Below the pieces are notes generated by a model. The model saw only the letters and a list, made by a program, of their open reading frames with translations, had not been told where the DNA came from and ran no database searches. The position numbers and the translations under genes were made by a program. A stretch of DNA of 64,000 bases from Pseudomonadaceae bacterium (GTDB lineage Bacteria > Pseudomonadota > Gammaproteobacteria > Pseudomonadales > Azotimanducaceae), in assembly GCA_024743175.1 (NCBI GenBank), contig JANSXA010000008.1, positions 62,001 through 126,000 on the forward strand. Direction: 5' to 3'. Shown here in pieces: positions 8,779-16,338 of the stretch (its first letter is position 1; every line of letters starts with the position of its first letter).

Positions 8779-9641
8779 TGAGCATTTCCACGCCGGATCT
8801 AAATCTTGGTTACGCGGACTACAACAAGCTGCCTGGGTCAGTAAAAAAGGATGATCCCGCAGCGCTGCAGAAAGCCGCCGAGCACTTTGAAAGTTTATTT
8901 ATCGATATGTGGCTCAAGAGTGCGCGTGAGGCTAATCAGGTTTTTGGCAAAGACAATTTCATGAACAGTTCAGAAATGACTGCACATCAGGAAATGCTGG
9001 ATCATGAAATGGCTGCGCATTTGTCTCAGCAGGGTGGAATCGGGCTTGCGCCGATTATTGTTGCTCAGCTCAGCGGCAAGCCGCTGCCGATGAACCCCCA
9101 GAATACTAAACCCATAGCGGCTGCGAATCTGGTGGCTGAACAAACAGATCAGGCGCTTCAAGCTGGAAGAAAGCCCGCTTTTTCCACACCCGAGGAATTT
9201 GTCCGGAAACTTAAGCCCATCGTGGCAAGCGCGCTGGCAGACAGTGGATTGCCAGTGAATGCTGTACTTGGTCAGGCTGCTCTTGAAACCGGTTGGGGCA
9301 GAGCGGTTATCGCGGATCCCCAGGGTCGGTTAAGCCACAATCTGTTTGGGATCAAAGATCACCTAAAAAGCGAAGACAGCATCGCAATTCACAGTAAAGA
9401 GTTTGAACACGGTCGTTGGGTCAACAAGCAGGATAACTTTCGTGCTTATCCGGATTGGACTGCAAGTGTTAAAGACTATGTGGCGACCATTACTCAATCA
9501 CCACGCTACGCACACTTAGTGGAAAAGGTGGATGATGCGCTGGCCTATCTCTCCGGGTTGCAGGATGCCGGGTACGCAACCGATCCGAATTACGCAGAAA
9601 AGATTGCTTCGCTGCTTCCGCGTGTTGAAAACGGAGGCTGA
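8778..9641 (+). CDS. flgJ: Flagellar rod cap and peptidoglycan hydrolase FlgJ
   Basis: FlgJ caps the growing rod with its N-terminal domain and cuts peptidoglycan with its C-terminal glucosaminidase (GH73-type) domain so the rod can pass. The 287 aa product shows both parts. Residues 1 to about 100 carry the rod-binding region (AEHFESLFIDMWLKSAR). Residues from about 140 carry the hydrolase, with GQAALETGWGRAVI placing the catalytic glutamate near residue 170, then NLFGIK and a tyrosine-rich YATDPNYAEKI end. Translation starts at a GTG overlapping the flgI stop. It is the dual-domain form usual in gammaproteobacteria. Confidence 0.95.
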   Translation: MSISTPDLNLGYADYNKLPGSVKKDDPAALQKAAEHFESLFIDMWLKSAREANQVFGKDNFMNSSEMTAHQEMLDHEMAAHLSQQGGIGLAPIIVAQLSGKPLPMNPQNTKPIAAANLVAEQTDQALQAGRKPAFSTPEEFVRKLKPIVASALADSGLPVNAVLGQAALETGWGRAVIADPQGRLSHNLFGIKDHLKSEDSIAIHSKEFEHGRWVNKQDNFRAYPDWTASVKDYVATITQSPRYAHLVEKVDDALAYLSGLQDAGYATDPNYAEKIASLLPRVENGG

Positions 9642-9643
9642 TA

Positions 9644-12277
9644 ATGGCCTCTCTTTTTGATATTGGAATCAATGGACTGCGCGCCCAGCAAGCGGCGCTT
9701 AACGTTGTCGGTCAGAATATAACCAACGCTTCAACGCCAGGTTACAGTAGGCAACGTGCAGATATAGTTACCCAGAGCGGAAGTTTGTCAGGCCTTAATG
9801 CGGGAGCAGGTGCCAGGCTGGATCAGATCGTTCGGGTTGCGGATTCTTTTGTTGATCAACAGATCCGCACCGATTCTGCGCTGAAAAGTGAAATGGAAAG
9901 CTATGCGCAGTTTGTCGGGCAGCTCGAAACTACGCTGTTTGATGGTGATTTCGGTGTTGATACGGCAATTCGTGAATTCTTCGATGCGGTGCAGAACTCA
10001 GCGAACGAACCCTCAGACCTTGCCGTCAGACAATTTGTTATCAGTAATGCAGAAGCTCTAGTCAGTCGCTTTCAAGGTGTCACAGACCGAGCCTGGCTGC
10101 AAGCCAGGGACGTCAGTGGATCGCTTGAATCTAACACTAACCAGGTCAATGAGCTGACACAATTGATTGTGCAGGTGAACGATCGCATTTCAGCGCTGCA
10201 AAGCGGCCCTGCTTCTGGCGGATCCAATGCGCTGCTGGATCGTCGTGAGCTGTTGCTAAAAGACCTGTCACAACTGGTCTCGGTCAACACTATTGAACAG
10301 AGCGATGGCCAGATAAATGTATTTGTTGGTAAAGGTCAACCGCTGATATTGGGTTCCGAAGCTGCCCAGATGGGGGTCTCCAGTGCTGGTGAGATAACGC
10401 TACGCCCGGTAGGCTCGCAAGTCACCCAGAATGTCACTGCTTCAATAACTGGCGGCGAAATCGGCGGTATTTTGAAATACCGCGAAGAAGTGCTGTGGCC
10501 AACACAAAATGAGCTGGGCCGCCTCGCGGCTGCCATATCAAGATCTTTTAACGATCAGCATGCTGCCGGCATAGACCTTGATGGTCAGTTTGGTCAGCAG
10601 TTCTTTCGTGACGTCAATGACCCGCAACTGGTTTCTCAACGGGTGTCTTATCTGGGTAATTCCGGTGCTCTCGGGCCGACTGCAAATCCGGGTCGGATCA
10701 GTGTGTATATCGAAGATCCTTTTGGCAGTGAAGCCTCCGATTACGAAGTTCGGTTCTCTGAAACCAGTGATGGCGCTTACACCATTACCCGTCGCTCGGA
10801 TGGCGAAGTTGTACAGCGCGGTACATCCTTTGTTACACCCCATAGTGTTGAGTTTGACGGCCTGCGTGTGGAGTTTACTGCGGGAGACTTTCGACCTGGT
10901 GACTCCATGTTACTGCGTCCTTATGCAGATTTCGGTAGTCAGCTGGAAGTTGTCCTGGATGACCCCAAAGCACTTGCGTTAGGCTCGCCCGTTCAGTTAG
11001 CTGAAGATCCTACGAATGGTGGCAGCGGTTTTGTCAGCGTTGCAGGGATCACAGATCCTGCTCATCCGATATTTGCCAACGATGGCGAGCTGGTACCGCC
11101 ACTGCTGATAGACTTTATTTCCGATACGCAATATCGCGTGCTGGATAATTCGGATCCTGGTAATCCAGTACCGCTGCAGCCAGACCTGGGCATCCTTCAG
11201 TTTGTTCCCGGCGGGCAGAACCAGCTTCTGCCTGTAGACCCGGGCACGACTGTGGTGCAGATGTCCGGGCCCAACGTTTCAGCGCTGCCTGCTGTTGCTG
11301 ACCTGGTGACTGACCTGAATGCAGGTGCAAACAACTATCCCGGTGGATTGATAACGATTTCCGGAGAAGGAAATCGATTATCTAATGTGCCCGTTAACGC
11401 CGGGTCGACTGCGGCGGAAATTGCCGCTCAGCTCAATGGGGTGCCCGGAGTTTATGCCTCAGCTCAGACCGAACTGAGTCTAAGTCAGCTGGTGAATTTC
11501 GATACAGGCGTACCTGTTGAAATAGCCGTCAATGGCATCGGGTTCAGTGGCTTTGAAAACCTGGCTGAGCTGGCGGATCAAATGGCCGACGATGCTTCGC
11601 TGCAAGCTGCCGGCATCATGGCCAGATCTGATGGGCAAACGCTTACTTTGACAAATATTCGAGGCGACGATTTATCCGTACATTTTCAGGGTGACCCTAA
11701 CGAGTCGGTTCTTGTGACCAACAGTAAAGCTGACAGTGTTGCGCTTACGGGTAGCGTTTCAGGGACCTATCGCTCTGTGACCGTTGGCGGTGAAGTAACA
11801 ACGTTGCTTGATCCCGGTGTGACGATGACAACGCAGTTCGACGGCCTGTTTGCCTCAACTCCAGCGCAGCAACGAGCCGATCTGGGTTTCGATCTGGTGC
11901 TGACCGGCACTGTGGAAGCCGGCGACCGGTTTTATGCTGACTTCAACAATGGTGGCCTGGGTGATAACCGCAATGGTCTGGCGTTAGCCGGCTTAAGCGA
12001 CCGCGATGTGGTGGGCGATCCGGGCAGAACATTTGGTGGTGCATTTGCATCAGTTGTGCAACAGGTAGGTATCGCTTCAAACCAGGCAAACATCAACCGG
12101 GATGCAGCCACTGCGTTGTTATCTCAATCAGAAGCTTTTCGAGAATCAGTCTCTGGTGTCAATCTCGATGAAGAGGCAGCTAACCTGTTACGTTACGAGC
12201 AGGCTTATAATGCATCATCACAGATTATTTCCGTCGCCAGAGATATTTTTAACATTCTTTTTAACGCGGTGAGCTAG
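9644..12277 (+). CDS. flgK: Hook-filament junction protein FlgK (HAP1), enlarged
   Basis: FlgK is the first junction protein between hook and filament. At 877 aa it is clearly longer than the typical 550-680. The N terminus is canonical (DIGINGLRAQQAALNVVGQN followed by ITNASTPGYSRQRADIV), as is the C terminus (VNLDEEAANLLRYEQAYNAS then ISVARDIFNILF). The extra mass lies between about residues 320 and 780 and includes IN-like modules such as PVEIAVNGIGFSGFENLAEL. It starts two bases after flgJ. The frame is intact throughout. The added region should be exposed on the surface at the hook-filament junction. Confidence 0.94.
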   Translation: MASLFDIGINGLRAQQAALNVVGQNITNASTPGYSRQRADIVTQSGSLSGLNAGAGARLDQIVRVADSFVDQQIRTDSALKSEMESYAQFVGQLETTLFDGDFGVDTAIREFFDAVQNSANEPSDLAVRQFVISNAEALVSRFQGVTDRAWLQARDVSGSLESNTNQVNELTQLIVQVNDRISALQSGPASGGSNALLDRRELLLKDLSQLVSVNTIEQSDGQINVFVGKGQPLILGSEAAQMGVSSAGEITLRPVGSQVTQNVTASITGGEIGGILKYREEVLWPTQNELGRLAAAISRSFNDQHAAGIDLDGQFGQQFFRDVNDPQLVSQRVSYLGNSGALGPTANPGRISVYIEDPFGSEASDYEVRFSETSDGAYTITRRSDGEVVQRGTSFVTPHSVEFDGLRVEFTAGDFRPGDSMLLRPYADFGSQLEVVLDDPKALALGSPVQLAEDPTNGGSGFVSVAGITDPAHPIFANDGELVPPLLIDFISDTQYRVLDNSDPGNPVPLQPDLGILQFVPGGQNQLLPVDPGTTVVQMSGPNVSALPAVADLVTDLNAGANNYPGGLITISGEGNRLSNVPVNAGSTAAEIAAQLNGVPGVYASAQTELSLSQLVNFDTGVPVEIAVNGIGFSGFENLAELADQMADDASLQAAGIMARSDGQTLTLTNIRGDDLSVHFQGDPNESVLVTNSKADSVALTGSVSGTYRSVTVGGEVTTLLDPGVTMTTQFDGLFASTPAQQRADLGFDLVLTGTVEAGDRFYADFNNGGLGDNRNGLALAGLSDRDVVGDPGRTFGGAFASVVQQVGIASNQANINRDAATALLSQSEAFRESVSGVNLDEEAANLLRYEQAYNASSQIISVARDIFNILFNAVS

Positions 12278-12284
12278 TGTCGTT

Positions 12285-13508
12285 ATGCGTGTTTCCTCTT
12301 TTCAAATACATACTCAGGCCTCAGAACAACTGCAGACGCTGGGTGCTCAGACTGCGCTGACCCAGCAGCAGATCGGCGAAGGTAAAAAACTCGTACGGCC
12401 AGGTGACGACCCTGTAGGTGCTGCCCGGGTGATCGGCATAAAGCAGGAGTTGGGTGCCAGAGATCAGTTTGTACGCAACACTGACGCAGCTGATGTTCAG
12501 TTGTCGCTGGAAGAATCAACTCTGGCCCAGGTCACTGAACTCATTCAACGGGTTCAGGAGTTGACGCTGCAGGCGGGCTCTGGTGTACAGACCCAGCAGG
12601 ACCGCGCCTACATCGCTGCAGAAATCAGCGCGCGATTTGATGAATTGATGTCTCTGGCTAATTCACGTAATTCCAGCGGTCAGTATCTCTTCAGTGGTTT
12701 TAAAGGCGCCGTTGAACCCTTCTCCTCGGACGGTAACGAAGTTGTTTATCAGGGTGATGCCGGACAGCGTAAGGTGCAGATAGACCGTGGCCAGTTTGTC
12801 GCGATAAACGACTCTGGCGAGAAACTCTTCATGCAGGTACCTATAGATGCTGTCGGCGCGGGTGTTGCCAGCGTGTCCAGTGAAACGGCAGGAATTTCAG
12901 ATGTCAGGGTCGTGGATGGTGAACTTGCGGAGAACCTTTTCCCGGATAAGGTTGTGATTGAATTCAACTCTCCTTCTGAAGCAGGCGGTGTAGCTAACTA
13001 TACGGTAAAGCGTCAGAGCGACCAGCGCCCATTAGAAGGTCTGGTTAACGTACCCTTCGATGCCAGCGTCGAGCTGTCGGTGTCAGGCATTGGCTTCGCC
13101 ATTCAGGGCACGCCGGTAGAAGGTGATCAGTTCATTATCGAGACAACGCGCCAGCAGAGTCTGTTTCAGACCGTTAAAGGTATAGCAGACGGCCTCGTTG
13201 ACGTAGATGCAGCAACCGACCCTGATGCTTTCCGCAGTCTGATTGATTCAACAATCGCCGGTCTGGAAGGTGCCACAGATGTCATGCTGGAAGCTCGCGC
13301 GGAAATAGGCGCACGTTTTAACTCGTTAACTGCCGCAAAAAATCTGCATGAAGATGTCTCTTTGCAACTTCAAACCGTACGCTCGTCCATAGAAGATCTA
13401 GACTTTGCTAAAGCGATCAGTGATTTAGCTTATCAATCGTTTGTGTTGGAAGCTGCCCAGCAGAGTTTTGTACGTATCAACAACCTGTCTCTGTTTAACC
13501 GCCTCTAG
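12285..13508 (+). CDS. flgL: Hook-filament junction protein FlgL (HAP3)
   Basis: FlgL is the second junction protein, joining FlgK to flagellin. The product is 407 aa. The N terminus is flagellin-like (MRVSSFQIHTQASEQLQTLG, later GEGKKLVRPGDDPVGAARVI), and the C terminus is typical (EDLDFAKAISDLAYQSFVLE then AAQQSFVRINNLSLFNRL). It is the last gene of the flgB-L run. The start lacks a clear ribosome site, so coupling to flgK (seven bases upstream) is likely. Confidence 0.95.
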   Translation: MRVSSFQIHTQASEQLQTLGAQTALTQQQIGEGKKLVRPGDDPVGAARVIGIKQELGARDQFVRNTDAADVQLSLEESTLAQVTELIQRVQELTLQAGSGVQTQQDRAYIAAEISARFDELMSLANSRNSSGQYLFSGFKGAVEPFSSDGNEVVYQGDAGQRKVQIDRGQFVAINDSGEKLFMQVPIDAVGAGVASVSSETAGISDVRVVDGELAENLFPDKVVIEFNSPSEAGGVANYTVKRQSDQRPLEGLVNVPFDASVELSVSGIGFAIQGTPVEGDQFIIETTRQQSLFQTVKGIADGLVDVDAATDPDAFRSLIDSTIAGLEGATDVMLEARAEIGARFNSLTAAKNLHEDVSLQLQTVRSSIEDLDFAKAISDLAYQSFVLEAAQQSFVRINNLSLFNRL

Positions 13509-13513
13509 GGAGT

Positions 13514-13531
13514 CTGGTCTGCAATGACCAG
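13514..13531. other. Small hairpin after flgL
   Basis: CTGGTC (13514-13519) and GACCAG (13526-13531) form a perfect six-base stem with a six-base loop six bases after the flgL stop. No T-run follows, so it is at best a weak terminator or an mRNA end-stabilising structure between the flg operon and fliC. Confidence 0.35.
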
Positions 13532-13560
13532 GCACCGTCCCAAAATGTGACCTGCTTCGC

Positions 13561-13587
13561 TAAAGTTTCCCCATAGTTTGCCGCTAC
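13561..13587 (+). promoter_or_regulatory. Sigma-28 (FliA) promoter of flagellin
   Basis: TAAAGTTT at 13561-13568, eleven bases, then GCCGCTAC at 13580-13587. The -35 box matches the FliA consensus fully and the -10 box matches GCCGATAA at six of eight positions, with exact spacing. Transcription would start near 13594, about 70 bases before the fliC ATG. FliA itself is encoded at 41391-42107. Confidence 0.8.
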
Positions 13588-13664
13588 GTAATGTGAGAAC
13601 CCCTTTCCATGGTTCGCTAAAGCTTGGAAGGGATGTCTGAAAAAGCAAACGGAGTAGCAATAAA

Positions 13665-15734
13665 ATGCCTCAGGTAATTAATACCAACCTCAGCTCCCTC
13701 ACGGCGCAGCGAAACCTGGACAATACGCAATCACAGGGCTTATCTGCCTTGAACCGATTGTCGTCTGGTCTACGTATCAACAGCGCTCGAGACGATGCTG
13801 CTGGCCTCGCAATCAGTACCCGCTTTACAGCACAGGTACGTGGTCTCGGTGTCGCCATTCGAAATGCCAATGACGGCATCTCGCTGGCGCAAACCGCTGA
13901 AGGTGCCCTCGGCGCCATGACGGAATCTTTACAGCGTCTACGTGAACTGGCACTGCAGTCGGCTAACGCCACTAACAGTGATTCAGATCGCCAGGCATTG
14001 AACGCAGAAGCCAGTCAGCTGATTGCTGAACTGGGACGCGTCAGTGACCAGACTAACTTCAACGGCCGTAAACTGCTTGATGGTAGTTTTGAGTCCAGCG
14101 TTCAGATTGGCACCAATGTGGGTGAAACTGTCGCTTTCTCTATTGCTGAAGTCAGCACCTCCACCTTGGGTGGCGGTATCGGCGCAGGCATCAGCGCAGT
14201 TGGCAACGCTAACGCAATTGCCAACGGTGACCTGTCCATTAACGGTGTAGCCATTGGCCCATCATCGGCTTCTGACGACACAGCCTCTTCTGCGAATGCT
14301 GATGCGTCTGCTATTTCTAAAGTAGCAACCATTAACCGCTTAACCTCTGAAACGGGTGTTCGCGCGGAAGTTAATGACAACGTTGCCGCTGGTGTCGCCA
14401 TAACAGCAGCAGCTGCAACGGGTTCAGTTGATATCAACGGTGTATCAATCGCGTTGAGCACCACAGCAGATGGTGCAACCACGCGTTCTGCTGTTGTTAC
14501 AGCAATCAACTCTGCGAGTGACCAAACGGGTGTCACAGCGGTTGATTCTGGTTCAGACAACGGTGGTGTGAATCTGGTTGCCTCCGACGGTCGCAACATC
14601 ACAGTGGCGTTCACTACGGTAACTTCTGCTTCTACAGGTATTGCAGCTGCGGGCACTTTTGAAGGTGGCTATACGCTGATTTCTGAAGATGGCAGCGACA
14701 TCACGATCAGCGGCGGTGACGGCTCTGCAACAGGTAATGTGGCCAATGCAGGTCTGACTGCGGGTACCTTCGGTGGCACTACCGCCGGTGTGAGCAGTTC
14801 TGCGCAAGCAGGCGCCACTCTGAACGCCCTTGTTGCCGGTGACCTGGTAATTAACGGTGTATCAGTAGGTGCTTCACAGTCTACTGATGACACCGCATCC
14901 AGCACTGATAATGCCGCATCGGGTATTGCAGTAGCCGCAGCGATCAACGCGGTTAGTGACCAGTCTGGTGTTTCCGCGACGGTGAACGAAACTGTACTGG
15001 TAGGTGGTACTACGCAGACGACAACGGGTGCCGTTACCGGTGCAATTACTGTCAACGGTGTGGCCACTACGGCTATCACAACCACAACCGACGGTGAAAC
15101 GAACCGCACACTTGCAATTGATGCTATCAACGCAATATCTGGACGTACCGGTGTTGTGGCCAGTGACAACGGTACAACGTTGACCCTGAGCGCAGCTGAT
15201 GGCCGTAACATCAGTGTGCAGGTGGCTTCTGCCGGTCTGGGAACAGATGTCGGTTTGAACGAAAGCGTTGACGGGATTGGCGCAGGTGAAGGTATAACAA
15301 GCACCGTCACACTCAATTCTGCCAGCAGCTTCGAAATAAGCGGTGGCACAACCAATGGTGACTCCGGTGTCACAGATATTGGTTTTGAGCAGGGTACTTT
15401 CGGCGGCGCAAGCGATGGCCAATTCCTGACGGAAGTGGATATCTCTACCGTTGCGGGTGCTGAAAAAGCTCTGTCTGCTCTTGATAATGCACTGGACGGT
15501 GTTAACCGAGAGCGAGCCAACCTGGGTGCTATCCAGAACCGTCTGGATTCAACCATTACCAGCCTGGCTATCAACGTTGAGAACCTGACCGCTGCGCGGT
15601 CACGGATTCTGGATGCTGACTTTGCGAAAGAAACCGCCGAACTGTCGCGTACTCAGGTACTGCAGCAGGCTGGTGTTTCAATCCTGGCGCAGGCCAACGC
15701 TCAGCCTCAGTTAGCGTTGTCCCTACTTCAGTAA
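13665..15734 (+). CDS. fliC: Flagellin, enlarged by tandem repeats in the variable region
   Basis: This is the filament subunit and the only flagellin gene in the window. Its 689 aa compare with 270-500 for most gammaproteobacterial flagellins. The D0/D1 ends are canonical: [20 protein letters not shown], then [20 protein letters not shown] (the region TLR5 recognises in other flagellins), and at the C terminus [20 protein letters not shown]. The central part (about residues 180-600) is Ala/Thr/Ser/Gly-rich. It contains two long copies offset by about 204 residues, one starting near 187 (GDLSINGV) and one near 391 (GDLVINGV). Each holds an inner second INGV-type motif and ends in ADGRNI/SDGRNI. 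The sigma-28 promoter is at 13561-13587. A GGAG site precedes the ATG. Confidence 0.96.
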   Translation: MPQVINTNLSSLTAQRNLDNTQSQGLSALNRLSSGLRINSARDDAAGLAISTRFTAQVRGLGVAIRNANDGISLAQTAEGALGAMTESLQRLRELALQSANATNSDSDRQALNAEASQLIAELGRVSDQTNFNGRKLLDGSFESSVQIGTNVGETVAFSIAEVSTSTLGGGIGAGISAVGNANAIANGDLSINGVAIGPSSASDDTASSANADASAISKVATINRLTSETGVRAEVNDNVAAGVAITAAAATGSVDINGVSIALSTTADGATTRSAVVTAINSASDQTGVTAVDSGSDNGGVNLVASDGRNITVAFTTVTSASTGIAAAGTFEGGYTLISEDGSDITISGGDGSATGNVANAGLTAGTFGGTTAGVSSSAQAGATLNALVAGDLVINGVSVGASQSTDDTASSTDNAASGIAVAAAINAVSDQSGVSATVNETVLVGGTTQTTTGAVTGAITVNGVATTAITTTTDGETNRTLAIDAINAISGRTGVVASDNGTTLTLSAADGRNISVQVASAGLGTDVGLNESVDGIGAGEGITSTVTLNSASSFEISGGTTNGDSGVTDIGFEQGTFGGASDGQFLTEVDISTVAGAEKALSALDNALDGVNRERANLGAIQNRLDSTITSLAINVENLTAARSRILDADFAKETAELSRTQVLQQAGVSILAQANAQPQLALSLLQ

Positions 15735-15757
15735 GCAATAGGCTAACAATCAGGAAA

Positions 15758-15791
15758 GGAACGGTTGGACTAATAAATAAGCAACCGTTCC
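15758..15791 (+). other. Hairpin between fliC and flaG
   Basis: GGAACGGTTG (15758-15767) pairs perfectly with CAACCGTTCC (15782-15791) across a 14-base A/T-rich loop, 24 bases after the fliC stop. There is no long T-run. It could be a partial terminator or a 3-prime stabiliser that lets flagellin mRNA exceed the downstream flaG-fliD message. Confidence 0.5.
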
Positions 15792-15821
15792 GATTCTGAT
15801 CTAGCAAGCGAGGTTTCCGTA

Positions 15822-16289
15822 ATGAGCAACATAAACACCGTAGATAATACGCGTGCTGTTGTGACGGATAAAATCGTTACTAACACTGGCACAAGCAAAG
15901 GACCGGCAAAGTCAGAGTCAGAAAGCGGCAAAAAGATGCCGCCAACTGAGCGCCTGGAAGCACCTGATACATCGCAACAGATGGTCGAAGTGACGGAACA
16001 GCGCACCGCACGTGTCGAAAAGGCAGTTGAGCAGCTCAACGAGTATGCTCAGTCTTTTCAGCGCGATCTTACGTTTTCACTGGACGAAGACCTTGATCGC
16101 ACAATTGTTCGCGTAGTGGATCGAACCACTCAGGAAGTGATCCGACAGATTCCTAACGAGACCGCCCTGCGGCTGGCACGGAATTTGAATGCCATCAACG
16201 AGATGAAACGGGTCGAAGAGATGGAACAGCTTCAGGCAACTGGTAACAGTGCTGAGGCGAGTTTGGGTTTGATCAATACGAGGATCTAA
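15822..16289 (+). CDS. flaG: FlaG family protein
   Basis: FlaG proteins lie between flagellin and fliD in polar-flagellum clusters and influence filament length in several genera; the mechanism is unclear. The 155 aa product has a polar, disordered first half. The conserved domain follows: LNEYAQSFQRDLTFSLDEDL (about residues 70-90), then TIVRVVDRTTQEVIRQIPNE, and LARNLNAI. Length and context fit the family. It is followed by a strong hairpin at 16296-16322. Confidence 0.92.
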   Translation: MSNINTVDNTRAVVTDKIVTNTGTSKGPAKSESESGKKMPPTERLEAPDTSQQMVEVTEQRTARVEKAVEQLNEYAQSFQRDLTFSLDEDLDRTIVRVVDRTTQEVIRQIPNETALRLARNLNAINEMKRVEEMEQLQATGNSAEASLGLINTRI

Positions 16290-16295
16290 AGATAT

Positions 16296-16334
16296 CCCTG
16301 ACAGGCTTTGTGCCTGTCAGGGTGTTCTTGTTAC
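16296..16334 (+). terminator. Strong hairpin between flaG and fliD
   Basis: CCCTGACAGGC (16296-16306) pairs perfectly with GCCTGTCAGGG (16312-16322) over a five-base loop, and a T-rich tail (TGTTCTTGTT) follows. This looks like an intrinsic terminator, but it ends only 16 bases before the fliD ATG. It may therefore reduce fliD expression relative to fliC/flaG, or mask the fliD ribosome site, rather than end transcription fully. Confidence 0.7.
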
Positions 16335-16338
16335 ACAT

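Noticed and set aside
14669-15574. Long open frame (301 codons) on the minus strand across fliC
   Set aside because: Antisense shadow of the repetitive Ala/Thr/Ser-rich flagellin region; composition (Val/Pro/Ser/Ala-rich) is a mirror of it, with no ribosome site or motif. The same holds for the frame at 14874-15422.
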